Below, one piece after another: positions 32,001 through 39,429 of a DNA stretch of 64,000 bases (position 1 is the first letter of the stretch; each line of letters opens with the position of its first letter). The stretch comes from Bedellia somnulentella (Eukaryota; Arthropoda; Insecta; Lepidoptera; Bedelliidae), in NCBI GenBank assembly GCA_963576735.1, contig OY755179.1:6138001-6202000 (forward strand), written 5' to 3'. The position numbers and the translations under genes are program-made. The notes under the pieces were generated by a model. That model saw nothing but the letters and a program-made list of their open reading frames with translations. It searched no databases and was not told the DNA's origin.

Positions 32001-33952
32001 TTAAATAACTTTAAAAAGTGGCTAAATAAATTTCTAATTCCAAAAGTCTGGCTACTGCTACCTTTTTTAGGATTTACTGCTGTGGGTTGTGTAATTAAGT
32101 ATATATGTATAATGTTCTTAGCCAAGAATCAAAAGGTGTATTGCTCCTTCATAGATTTAGAGAAGGCGTATGATAGAGTGGTAAGGAAGTATTTGTGGGA
32201 GGTGTTATCCAAGTTCGGCTTGGGGAGCCAACTTATATGTGCATTGGTATCACTCTATGAGGATTCTTGTGCATGTATAAGAATAAACGGGGAAAACACA
32301 GACTGGTTCGGTATCTCTAGGGGTGTCCGACAGGGATGTGTAGCTTCTCCGTGGCTCTTCAACAACAACAACCCAATGGGAACTAACGGCGTGAGAATAT
32401 GTATGTATGTATGTATAATGTTTAGAATATATAATTCGGTGTAGGATTGCACTTATTGCACTAACCCTTTTCTTCTCATGTGTGTAAGAGGCATGTGTGT
32501 GTGAGAGGCTTCTTAGGATTTTGGTACTTTTTAAGTGATTGTTGGGCAATGACCTGTCACCAATCATTCTTTATTTTTTTTGCACAAAGTTAGTCAGTTG
32601 TCTGAATTACACTATGAATATAATTAAGGACAGAACATCCCTGAAGTAGGGACTAAACAAGTTGTTTTAGTAGCAAAGAGTCAAAACATCCTGAGGATGG
32701 ACTGAAAAAAAACTAAGACTTATCAATTGCTTTTTAATAGATAAATAATTAAAATAAAAACAGAATTATATGGATCACCATATAATTAAGGTGTTTAAAA
32801 AAAATACATCCTATCTATTTATATATCTATCTAGTCTTTAAAAATCTAGATTTCATAAAAATCTTTGATTGTCATTTCATAGGAGTTTTTGTTATTGCTA
32901 CATAAATAGATGTACAACATAAAAAGATTTTACTAATAAATGAGGGAAGAAAAATTTGAACACCAGCGGGAATCAAACCCACAACCTCTGTGTATATGCC
33001 CCCATACATATTTATTAGTAATAATCCCCACATGAGGTTTTCATAAACAAAAACATTCTAATTATAAAGAGATTCTCTATCACCAAAACATATCTTAATA
33101 AATCCAGATATATTTTATTTAACTACACTGCACAATAACAGCAAGCCAAAAGAATTTTATCTGCACAGTGGTAATAATTGAGCTAATTAGAGCCAGACAA
33201 GGGTCAACTCAGATCTAACAATGTGTAAGCAATGTAACAATACTAATTAAGGTCAATTTAAAATATTAAAGACCAATGCAAAGCGCACAGTTTCAAGTAC
33301 TTACAGGAGTGCATGAATTGATAATTATATTTACTATTATAATCATTTCTAACTAAGTGAACCAAAATATAAATATAATTAATTAAGGGGAGTTTAATTT
33401 CTTTGAAATAAGCAACATATGAAGTTAAATTCTTTGAAATTAGTAACTTAACTAACCTTCCAGCTGTACAATTTTTCCAGACCTCTTTAACGCCTTTACT
33501 GCCTCTTCATGCGTAGCATCTTTAAGGTCCTCTCCATTTACAGACAAAATTGCATCACCTACATACAATTGTTCAGTCAAGTCTGCTGCCATTCCTTTAA
33601 ATATTTTAGATATTAAGATTGGCATATTATTTTCTATTCCTCCCTTGATTGATATTCCCAAGCCATTGTTTTCTGATTTAATAACTTGGACTAGGCGTTT
33701 TTGATTAGCAATAGCTTCTGGCACTTCTGTAAAATCGCTATTCGGAGTTTCAACATTGTTATTATTTAATGTTCCATTTAAAGTCGTGGTGGCGTCATAT
33801 CCATCATCCAAGCTCACACTGAGAAACTCGTCTTCTAGAGTACAGTGCACTTTATACCAAACACCACGAACCAGTGTCTCCAGAAGGCCAGAACGGCTGC
33901 ATACTGCGCTCGGACTATCACTGCCGCCACTTGATGCACCATTCTCAACCAT
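22972..33952 (-). CDS. syntrophin (whole coding region, 8 exons)
   Basis: Membrane-associated adaptor of the dystrophin glycoprotein complex. Syntrophins bind dystrophin/dystrobrevin through the PH2-SU part, and channels or signalling proteins through PDZ. Exons (descending): 33952-33457, 31555-31361, 29514-29297, 27544-27459, 26216-26076, 24398-24286, 23628-23420, 23079-22972. All junctions are AG/GT and in phase; the total is 1566 nt, 521 aa, the usual syntrophin size. Domains: PH1 first half about 22-52; PDZ about 85-168 with the GLGI loop at 97-100 and an ILISKIFKG block; PH1 second half about 166-280; PH2 about 295-415; SU domain about 417-521. It resembles the alpha/beta class (insect syntrophin-like 1), not gamma; this rests on recalled family sequence. 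The start is the first Met, and upstream codons do not extend the family alignment. Exons 3 and 5-7 are strikingly GC-rich compared with the introns. Confidence 0.93.
23205..23300 (+). mobile_element. Rep-A fragment in syntrophin intron 7
   Basis: Middle part only (GGAAGACTCATCACCAATCC, then TTTTCCCCACTCAACTTCC). Ends are lost. Confidence 0.7.
23420..23628 (-). CDS. syntrophin exon 7 (SU domain)
   Basis: Acceptor ATATCCAG|GCTGTCG. Encodes [20 protein letters not shown] through [13 protein letters not shown], the start of the syntrophin-unique domain. Donor ACGGCG|GTATGT, phase 0. Confidence 0.92.
23730..23850 (-). mobile_element. SINE-B fragment in syntrophin intron 6
   Basis: Inverted middle part of the family (CATGTGGGTTTCCTCGCAAT, then CCACCGTTAACAACCATGAT). 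Confidence 0.75.
23893..24115 (-). mobile_element. LINE 3' end (ATGT tail) in syntrophin intron 6
   Basis: The reverse strand encodes [20 protein letters not shown] and [16 protein letters not shown], then stop. A short UTR and an ATGT-repeat tail (plus strand 23893-23906) follow. Confidence 0.75.
24286..24398 (-). CDS. syntrophin exon 6 (PH2 helix)
   Basis: Acceptor TATTTCAG|CGTGTCGG. Encodes [20 protein letters not shown], with five consecutive GCG alanine codons. Donor TTTCC|GTGAGT, phase 1. Confidence 0.92.
24485..24738. mobile_element. foldback MITE in syntrophin intron 5
   Basis: Arms of about 110 bp: CTGACTGCCGGCATGGCATG outward-in at the left, inverted at the right. They carry GGTACAGATATAGCATTTTT on both sides and enclose about 30 bp. 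A TGGCA/CATGG short repeat lies near the tips. Confidence 0.85.
24755..25090 (-). mobile_element. LINE-H 3' end in syntrophin intron 5
   Basis: GAAA/AGAG-repeat tail at 24758-24786, then CATTTATTCGCTGC (GAATAAATG on the element strand). The stem-loop has GTTGTGAG (25054-25061) pairing with CTCACAAC (25071-25078) and a CTGATTTTCAG-like block. Confidence 0.75.
25481..25990 (+). repeat. clustered imperfect direct repeats in syntrophin intron 5
   Basis: Five variants of CCGNGTATACATTGGTGCA followed by ATGCAACATG lie near 25481, 25515, 25750, 25790 and 25848. The longer block GATTTGGACGCCTCG...CACAAAGGGG also occurs twice (from about 25569 and about 25907), so a larger unit was duplicated. Confidence 0.75.
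26076..26216 (-). CDS. syntrophin exon 5 (PH2)
   Basis: Acceptor TCTGCAG|AGTATACG. Encodes [20 protein letters not shown] and an Ala/Arg/Cys-rich segment. Donor CACGG|GTAACT, phase 2. Very GC-rich. Confidence 0.92.
26241..26599 (+). mobile_element. SINE-C copy with target-site duplication, syntrophin intron 4
   Basis: Flanked by the 12-bp repeat ATACATTGATTA (26229-26240, 26600-26611), only 13 bp from exon 5. The head at about 26245-26328 is a palindrome (TTGTTCATGAAAACCTCAT and its inverse). A tRNA-like body follows (26488-26560, B-box GGGTTCGAATCCC), and the tail CTTTATTTATTAG. Confidence 0.8.
26641..26885 (+). mobile_element. Rep-A copy in syntrophin intron 4
   Basis: Near-complete copy from GTGTAGTGTCGGCTTAG to GTGAGTATATGTATGTATG. 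Confidence 0.85.
27048..27215 (+). mobile_element. SINE-C copy in syntrophin intron 4
   Basis: tRNA-like body (GTAGCTCAAGTGGCAGAGC; B-box GGGTTCGATCCCC) and a tail. An inverted copy of the family head follows (AATCCCCACATGAGGTTTTC) at the 3' end. Confidence 0.75.
27459..27544 (-). CDS. syntrophin exon 4 (PH2)
   Basis: Acceptor GCTTCAG|ATAAGTG. Encodes [16 protein letters not shown], a PH2 beta strand block. Donor TTTAAG|GTGAGC, phase 2. Confidence 0.92.
27700..28385 (-). pseudogene. mariner-like transposase remnant in syntrophin intron 3
   Basis: Starts [20 protein letters not shown] at 28260. It contains two helix-turn-helix regions ([28 protein letters not shown]) with the linker GRPRTGR. 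A TAG then interrupts it at about 27845. Reading continues with [20 protein letters not shown], where MSDE is the first catalytic Asp. The rest of the catalytic domain is missing. CTGGGTGGCGCAAAAGTACT at about 28364-28383 (minus) looks like the 5' terminal repeat. Confidence 0.8.
28600..28676 (-). mobile_element. tRNA-derived SINE head in syntrophin intron 3
   Basis: Minus strand: GTGGCGTAGCGGTATACCG (A-box) and CCAGGTTCGAATCCCGGG (B-box with a paired T-arm). It is followed by a LINE-like body shared in part with 15115-15240. A real tRNA is unlikely because no 7-bp acceptor stem forms. Confidence 0.5.
28700..29110 (+). mobile_element. dispersed repeat with (ACAG)n core
   Basis: Contains CCAAATTTGATCAAGATCGG and ACGGACATACAGACAGACAG, the layout of microsatellite-linked small transposons common in Lepidoptera. 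The ACAG run is at 29010-29037. Element borders are not defined. Confidence 0.5.
29297..29514 (-). CDS. syntrophin exon 3 (end of PH1, start of PH2)
   Basis: Acceptor CTGTCAG|AGGGTCGC. Encodes [17 protein letters not shown], an Ala/Arg-rich helix ([14 protein letters not shown]), then [11 protein letters not shown] opening PH2. Donor GATTTG|GTGAGT, phase 0. Partial copies of its start lie upstream at 29662, 29810 and 30146. Confidence 0.9.
29498..29840 (-). repeat. 148-bp tandem duplication of the exon 3 acceptor region
   Basis: The unit (plus strand TACCGTGCGACCCTCTGACA and following intron) repeats with an exact 148-bp period at 29501, 29649 and 29797. Each unit keeps the acceptor CTGTCAG|AGG and the first bases of exon 3. 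Possible acceptors are at 29514 (used), 29662 and 29810. Confidence 0.9.
30073..30146 (-). pseudogene. dead copy of syntrophin exon 3 start
   Basis: The minus strand reads CTGTTAG|AGGGTCGCACGG and then follows exon 3 for about 75 nt with many changes. A one-base deletion in the CCCCGG stretch shifts the frame, and a TGA follows. It is an old partial exon duplication. Confidence 0.8.
30250..31190 (+). pseudogene. LINE C-terminal (RNase H-like) fragment in syntrophin intron 2
   Basis: 30357 onward encodes [20 protein letters not shown] and [20 protein letters not shown]. At about 30960 it resumes with [11 protein letters not shown] and [20 protein letters not shown]. These are the end of an RNase H region and the C-terminus seen in insect LINEs. 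About 450 bp of unrelated sequence splits the two pieces. Confidence 0.7.
31361..31555 (-). CDS. syntrophin exon 2 (PH1b)
   Basis: Acceptor TTTCCAG|TAAAATAC. Encodes [13 protein letters not shown], a hallmark syntrophin segment right after PDZ, then a Pro/Arg-rich loop ([11 protein letters not shown]) and [12 protein letters not shown]. Donor GATCCAG|GTCTGT, phase 1. Confidence 0.92.
31594..31685 (+). mobile_element. Rep-A fragment, internally deleted
   Basis: Start (GTGTAGTGCCGCC) joined to the end (GACTACCCCTTCTAGGGATT). Syntrophin intron 1. Confidence 0.65.
31695..31830 (+). mobile_element. SINE-B head
   Basis: ATGATAGTCCAACAGGTAGA (A-box) and GAGTTCAAATCCTGGGTCGG (B-box). It ends soon after AAGTCAAATGCGTAG. 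Confidence 0.75.
31872..32106 (+). mobile_element. Rep-A copy, diverged
   Basis: GTGTAGTGCCAGTTTAGAAT at the start; the GGAGACTCATAATCAACA block in the middle. The tail abuts the LINE fragment at 32110. Confidence 0.65.
32110..32420 (+). pseudogene. LINE reverse transcriptase fragment with ATGT tail, syntrophin intron 1
   Basis: Encodes [20 protein letters not shown] and [19 protein letters not shown], core reverse transcriptase motifs. It then jumps to the 3' tip CCAATGGGAACTAACGGCGT plus GAGAATATGTATG and an ATGT tail. The part with the catalytic YADD and the C-terminus is deleted. Confidence 0.8.
32936..33060 (-). mobile_element. SINE-C copy in syntrophin intron 1
   Basis: On the minus strand: head TTTATGAAAACCTCATGTGG, then ATTATTACTAATAAATA, a short tRNA-like body and the tail CATTTATTAG. 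Head and tail are partly complementary. Confidence 0.7.
33457..33952 (-). CDS. syntrophin exon 1 (start, PH1a, PDZ)
   Basis: 165 codons plus one base. It carries [20 protein letters not shown] (PH1 first half) and the whole PDZ domain. The donor is GAAG|GTTAGT, phase 1. Confidence 0.93.
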
Positions 33953-34289
33953 TGTGGATTACTACAGTGAAGTTCCACGACAAGGCTACAATCAATTGAT
34001 CATTTTATTTTCCTACTCGCGAATAGTGCGGTTATTGTTAATGTTGTTCTTAAATTTAGGAAATTAGAAATACAAAAGCAAACATTGCGCTGGGTGCAAA
34101 TGACAATCGATAAACATGACATGAACGAACGAATTGAGTGAGTCGTAATAGAGACTCTGTAGTGCTAGCTAGTGCAAGTGCAGAGCACAGATTACAATAT
34201 ATGGTGCAGAGTGCAGAATGAATGAGGTAGACATGAGTATGAAATATCGTCACGTCGATAAAATCACTGTGATCTGCCTTCCACAAAAG
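33953..34289 (-). promoter_or_regulatory. 5' flank of syntrophin
   Basis: About 340 bp between the start codon and the hAT remnant, free of recognisable repeats. It should hold the 5' UTR or promoter, unless an upstream non-coding exon exists. No core promoter motif stands out. Confidence 0.35.
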
Positions 34290-34565
34290 TTACAGTGACA
34301 CGATATGAAATAACTACGTTACAAAATAACAACGTTCCAAAATAACTCTGTACCAATTTTGGGGAGAGAAGAATACCCGCTGAAGTGGTGGAATACTTTC
34401 CAACATAGTTTCCCGAATTTATCTCTGCTTGCTAGAAAAAAACTAAATTTTCTCGCGACATCTGTACCCTGCGAGAGGCTTTTCTCAAAAGCTGGAAATA
34501 TTTTGAACGACCGACGTACGTACAAGGCTCGGTACCAGAAAGATACAACAGCTGCTGTTCCTTAG
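34290..34565 (+). pseudogene. hAT transposase C-terminal remnant
   Basis: 34359-34565 encodes PLKWWNTFQHSFPNLSLLAR and ATSVPCERLFSKAGNILNDR, the dimerisation motif of hAT transposases. The upstream catalytic part is missing. CAGTGACACG-type sequence at 34291 and GTCACTG-rich sequence at 34925-34980 may be remains of terminal repeats. Confidence 0.8.
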
Positions 34566-34693
34566 TCATAATTATAATCCAAAATAATTGTAAATAGATT
34601 AAAATCATTGTAAAAAGTTGATTCAACATAATAAACACGCCGCACTTACTTAAAATTGTTGCGACAGTCCTAAGCCTGGAAAAGTGTGAAATA

Positions 34694-34850
34694 AATAAAA
34701 GATGTTATTAAAGGAAAGAAAAATTTCGACACTGGCGGGGTTCGAACCCGCGACCTTCGGGTATACCAGTGTCGAAATTTTTCTTTCCTTTAATAACATC
34801 TTTTATTTATGAGTAATAATCCCCACATGAGGAATTCATGTCAAAAAACA
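34694..34850. mobile_element. SINE-C copy, foldback form
   Basis: Arms of about 43 bp (34694-34736 and 34767-34809) are perfect inverses. They include AAAGGAAAGAAAAATTTCG plus the non-SINE bases GATGTTATT. A truncated tRNA-like body lies between. The inverted head (TAATCCCCACATGAGG) follows. Confidence 0.8.
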
Positions 34851-35569
34851 TTAAAAAAAAGTGTGAAAGTTATTTTGAATCAATTATTTTTGTCCTGAGA
34901 TATTTTCGTGACTTGATAACAACGTTACAAAGTCACTGAAATCACAATACAGTGACAACAGTGACAGTCACTATATTAGTATTGAATAGCCAAGCGTGAC
35001 TGTCATATCATTAGTATTTAGCATGAAGCTACTAACTAAACAGGAGAGCGAACTTACAAAAATATGGTAAACAAAAATGCAATTTATTACCATGCAATAA
35101 AGTTAATTATCTTTTAAAGACTGCCAAGCAGAGAAACGTCCTAGAACGAGAGCCGTGTGAGAGAGAGGTGTGTCCCGCTCGCGCGGTTGCCAGTCGAGAT
35201 TAAGTTCAAAGAAAAACAAATTCCAACTTATTTATAGGGAATATTTTATAAAAAGCAGGTTATTAAATGTTCCTTTTTTGTATTTTATTTTAATTATTAT
35301 TGTCGCCTTTCGATTTGGAGATAAATAATTGGTTAAGTTTGCCAAAAGGGATATTAATATTTGTCACGGGTATCCCCATCGAAACAAGATAAATGTGGTG
35401 TCCACAATTTATCATCTGTTTGAGTGTTTTGGAGCTTTCATAATTTAATTAAGAAAATATAGTGATAAATATGGGTTCATGTTATGGAACAATAAATAAA
35501 ATAACCTGTATCATCTCAAACTTTACCACATGAATGCATTAAACGATTTGAATTTGAATATAGCTGTGT

Positions 35570-35720
35570 GGTGTCAGCTTAGTATAGCACTACCCTATTT
35601 CTTCCGGTGGGTGACGTAAGAGGCGACTAACGGTATTGGGGCTTTTAAGGGATTTTTGGGCAATGCGGTTGAGACCCATCACCAACAACCTTTATTTCAC
35701 CATCTTTTCTCCACGCAACT
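35570..35720 (+). mobile_element. Rep-A copy, 3' truncated, within left arm
   Basis: Starts TGTGTGGTGTCAGCTTAGTA. It corresponds to the full copy at 39706-39957 in the right arm, so it was inserted before the duplication. Confidence 0.8.
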
Positions 35721-35756
35721 TGTAAGTATATAAGTATACATGTAAGTGAAATAAAA

Positions 35757-35970
35757 TGCTGTGTAGTGACGGCTTTGAATAGCACAAATCTTCTGCTACC
35801 TGCATGCTTTGGAAGAGGTAACTGTGGGTTCTGGGTCTTTTGAAGTTTTTTATTAGATACTTTATCATCCTTTTAATACCACCTTCCTTTGCTTACCATC
35901 TTTTCTCTACTCAACTTCAAAAAGTGGCTGAGGAAATTTTAATTCTCAAGCACTGGCTACCCATTCTTTT
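35757..35970 (+). mobile_element. Rep-A copy, diverged
   Basis: GCTGTGTAGTGACGGCTTTG start, CAACTTCAAAAAGTGGCTGA middle. The tail is lost. Confidence 0.65.
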
Positions 35971-36147
35971 ATAATCTATTAATTAAGAATACAGCGACAT
36001 GATACGCGTACATCGTTCAGCAGTGTAATATTTTTTCATAAGCCCTGTGAACGCTTTATGACACTCCCGGTGATAACCTCCATCAGTATATTCGTCAGGC
36101 AAAATAACGTTTTTGTATTTGAGGTCGTGTTTTTTCCTTGACCTTGA

Positions 36148-36525
36148 AGCGACATGATAGTCCAGTGGGTAGAACACCCGCCCGAAAAACAGAAGGGCGT
36201 GAGTTCCAATCCTGGGACGGGCCTACACCAATTTGTCTTTTCTAAAGTCATATGTGTGGTTAATTTATCATGGTTGCTAACGGTGAGGGAAAACATCGTG
36301 AGGAAACCCACATGGCTGAGTTGTACTTAGTCATGTGACAGTGTATTCGTACAAAACGGCGATAGGCCTGCCCCCTATCACGTGAGTACACTGTCTAAGC
36401 AAAACGTGGGTACCTTCTCCGGAAACTAGATGGCGCTTGCCATGTGAGTTCAGGAGTATTGGTACCTCTGCCAACCCCTTCGGGGATAAACGGCGTGATC
36501 GTTTATGTTATGTTATGTTATGTAA
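36148..36525 (+). mobile_element. SINE-B, full-length
   Basis: GCGACATGATAGTCCAGTGG head, B-box GAGTTCCAATCC, and the variant middle with CTAGATGGCGCTTGCC. Ends in three TTATG units. It is nearly the same as 43250-43605, so both belong to a young subfamily. Confidence 0.9.
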
Positions 36526-36616
36526 GAATAAATATGTATAAAAAGCACGTTGATTTACCAAAAGCAATGTATATATGTAAATATAAGTGTTTTTATAATG
36601 TATGTATGTAAATATA

Positions 36617-36775
36617 GCTAATAAATAAAGGAAAGAAAAATTTCGACACAGGTGGGGATCGAACCCGCGACCTCGGGTATACGCCCCCGTCGCTCTGCCA
36701 ATTGAGCTACCGTGTCAAAGGCTGCGAGTGCATCAGGTCCCCACATGAGGATTTCATGAACAAAAACATTCAAAA
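36617..36775 (-). mobile_element. SINE-C copy with 12-bp target-site duplication
   Basis: The direct repeat TATGTAAATATA flanks it (36605-36616, 36776-36787). Element strand: head GTTTTTGTTCATGAAATCCT, CCTGATGCACTCGCAGCC, A-box TAGCTCAATTGGCAGAGC, B-box GGTTCGATCCCC, tail CTTTATTTATTAGC. This is the best reference copy for the family. Confidence 0.9.
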
Positions 36776-37107
36776 TATGTAAATATAAGTGTTTTTGTAT
36801 CCTTTAGAGGAACTCTTATTAAAACACCAACAGATGGTCACCCTACTTAAAACGAGACACAGTTAGCTAGTTAGCCATCCTTTTTCAGGACACTTTAGGT
36901 CGCCAGCGCGCGTTCCTGTTTAAATAATACTTCCATGGTATTTAGTAACCGAGGTGACAAAGTCACTGTGACTTTTCGTTGTTATTTTTATATAACCGGA
37001 ACGACAGTCACAGTGAACGTAAAATAACAACTTCGCTCATCAATGAGGTGAACACATTTTACTCATAGATTTTAGATAGAGCCACCTACTTGCCTAATGA
37101 AGTAAAG

Positions 37108-37815
37108 GCCGATTTACATTATCTTAGTGTTTAGCAGAGTATTTTAGTACAACTTGAAAAGCAAGTTCTTTAGTGGTTTAGCGCGCTGCGAGTGAACGTT
37201 TACATTTCTTCCAGTAGAGTATCAGTTCGACGCCACGATGAACACGCATCGACGTCGCCAAATACGCGCTATTCTACGCAAAATACTAACTGTAGTTATG
37301 GATCAAATAGAAGACGACATTTTTTTCGAAATAAATAAACCGAAACGATTATGGGAGCGTCCATGGATAAGTCGCAGATCCATGCTTGGAGGAAGTACTT
37401 TGTTGTTAAAAACTGGCTATGCCTAGCCTGTTTGTTTTTGTATGAATTGTTTTTAACGTTCCATAAACATTCGTGAACAACATATTCAGACACAAATTTA
37501 ATAGTTGTATCTTCCTACCATTTAGCCATTTTAAATAATAAAAAAGCACACCCGCTTTTCACCGCACTTGTGCACTCTCATAAAGATATTACTAAATTCC
37601 GTGTTTACACACAACGGGGAAGAGCCGAGTGACGCGCCGGGGAGCGCGCGGGCGCGGGAGGGGTTTTACTTGAAACAAAAATAGAAAGCGATTCTATTTT
37701 GATTCAACTTGAAACTCAAGTTGACACATACTAAAGCAAGTACCGTTTACATGTTTCAACTAAAGTACTATCCTAAAGCACTCTGCTAAACACTAAGATA
37801 ATGTAAATCGGCCTA
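37108..37815 (+). mobile_element. PIF/Harbinger-like element, internally deleted
   Basis: Inverted ends of about 34 bp: GGCCGATTTACATTATCTTA at 37108 and its inverse ending 37815. The right end extends further with partial pairing. It contains a transposon protein fragment at 37238-37426. No clear 3-bp duplication at the borders. Confidence 0.75.
37238..37426 (+). pseudogene. Harbinger-associated protein fragment
   Basis: A 62-codon ORF with KPKRLWERPWISRRSMLGG. This resembles the RRWWVRPWxxRR block preceding the nuclease of Harbinger/ALP1-like proteins. No catalytic residues are present. Confidence 0.55.
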
Positions 37816-37987
37816 TATATATAAGAGAGCTCGTGAGATTAATCGTAAGTATTTTATGACAGAGAAAGGAGGCGCCTCGATCGAAAAGTTCTGCAACTTA
37901 CTTAGACTCATGTCCTTTATTTGTTAAAGAGCTGTACGCCTCAGCTTTATAAAACCGTTGTTTAATATTAGCATAGAAGTAAAAGGC

Positions 37988-38810
37988 CGCGTAGTGCCGG
38001 CGTAAAATGACAGTACCCTTTCTACCCACGGTTGTCGTAAGAGGTGACTGCATAGATGTACTAAATACCTAGATATGTTTTATATGAGGAAACCCGCGCT
38101 TACGAGTGGCACTGATTGCGGCAGTTGTACGCACGCACACCACTAGAAATATATCCAAACAACACACCAAGAAATATATTTGAAATGTAAGCGAGATAGC
38201 ACATTTCATAGCAAGCGCTAAAAAGAGACAAACATATTTTCTCTGTACCGACGTGAAATATGAACTTAAGACGACCGCTTGACACGCTGCGTGTCACACG
38301 CACAATACTTCTTATATTTTATGACACCTTACACCTAATTTATTATAAATTATAATTAAAACGTTGAAAATTTATAATACTTACGAATTATAAGTAATCC
38401 CGTCACTTTAAATAGTTTTTCGACTATAGTTTGTGCAAAATCTCATCACACACGACGGCATTCTCGATTATTTTGATAAACAAACATGCCGAAACAAGTG
38501 AACGATCGCGACGGCAGCTAGTGTGCGACTAAAGTTGGTTGAGCCATTTAGCCCTATTTATAAGTGCCACTTATGAGCGCGCGTGACTTATCTAAGGTTT
38601 TATTAGTACATCTGTGGGTGACTGCATTTTTAAGTGGTTTTTGGGCGATGCAGTTGGAGACCCATCACCAACGATACTTTATTCCTACCATCTTGTCCCC
38701 TACCAACTTCCAAATGTGGCTGAGGAGTATTTAGCTCTGAAGCTCTGGCTACCCCTTTTTGGAATTAATGGCCGTGCGTGTGCCGTGTGTATATGTATGT
38801 ATGCATAGAG
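37988..38810 (+). mobile_element. Rep-A copy split by a hAT MITE
   Basis: Left piece 37988-38050 (GCGTAGTGCCGGCGTAAAAT), right piece 38617-38810 ending GTGTATATGTATGTATG. The interruption has a clean target-site duplication. Confidence 0.85.
38051..38616. mobile_element. hAT-type MITE, 566 bp
   Basis: Ends CA[T/C]AGATGTACTAA in inverted orientation, flanked by the 8-bp repeat GGTGACTG (38043-38050, 38617-38624). The 8-bp duplication and CA start fit the hAT superfamily. It has no transposase ORF. Confidence 0.88.
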
Positions 38811-38934
38811 GTATAGGTATTACCGTTTTATGAAATCGAATCACTTACGTCATTTTATCACTCGTAGCACCCTGAATAAATATGTACTTGTATCTCCTTG
38901 CATGCACTTACACACAAATTATTTATATGACCGT

Positions 38935-39265
38935 AATAGCTCAGAGTGAAAACAACCGAATAAGATGCGGAAAAGTGGCCAACCTAATAGAGAGGCCTAC
39001 ACTAATGTGTCTTTTCTAAAGTCATATGTGTAGGTAATTTAATTTAGAAAACATCGGCGTTAAGGAATCTTAAACGGCTAAGATGTACTTAATCATGTGA
39101 CAGTGTATTAGGACAAAACAGCGATAGGTCTACACCCTTATCACATGAGTACACTGTCCAAGTAAAACGTAGTATAGAACAACAGGTGAGAATAAAGTCA
39201 CGAAATTTCCAGAAGTATCGGAACCTCAGCGAACCCTTCAGGGATATACGGCGTAAACTTTCGAC
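38935..39265 (+). mobile_element. SINE-B copy, old
   Basis: Starts GACCGTAATAGCTCAGAGTG and follows the family to GGGATATACGGCGTAAACTT. Many substitutions; the B-box is lost. Confidence 0.75.
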
Positions 39266-39429
39266 TGAATTAAAGCCTGTAAAACAGTTTATTTAAACTG
39301 TGCTGTGGCGGATGAGTTTCTAATTCTGAAGCTCTAGATACCCCGTTTTGGGATATATCAGTCACTATATCCGTGATTGTATGCAATGTAAGTAAGTTAA
39401 ACAAATGAAGTCGGTTTTCTTTTTGTTTG

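Larger units (their letters stand above)
35022..36940 (+). repeat. large inverted repeat, left arm
   Basis: 35022-35720 and about 36617-36940 match 39430-40490 in reverse, from CATGAAGCTACTAACTAAAC at the outer end to ACTTCCATGGTA at the inner end. About 900 bp of later material (35720-36616: a Rep-A piece and SINE-B) sits inside this arm only. Confidence 0.9.
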
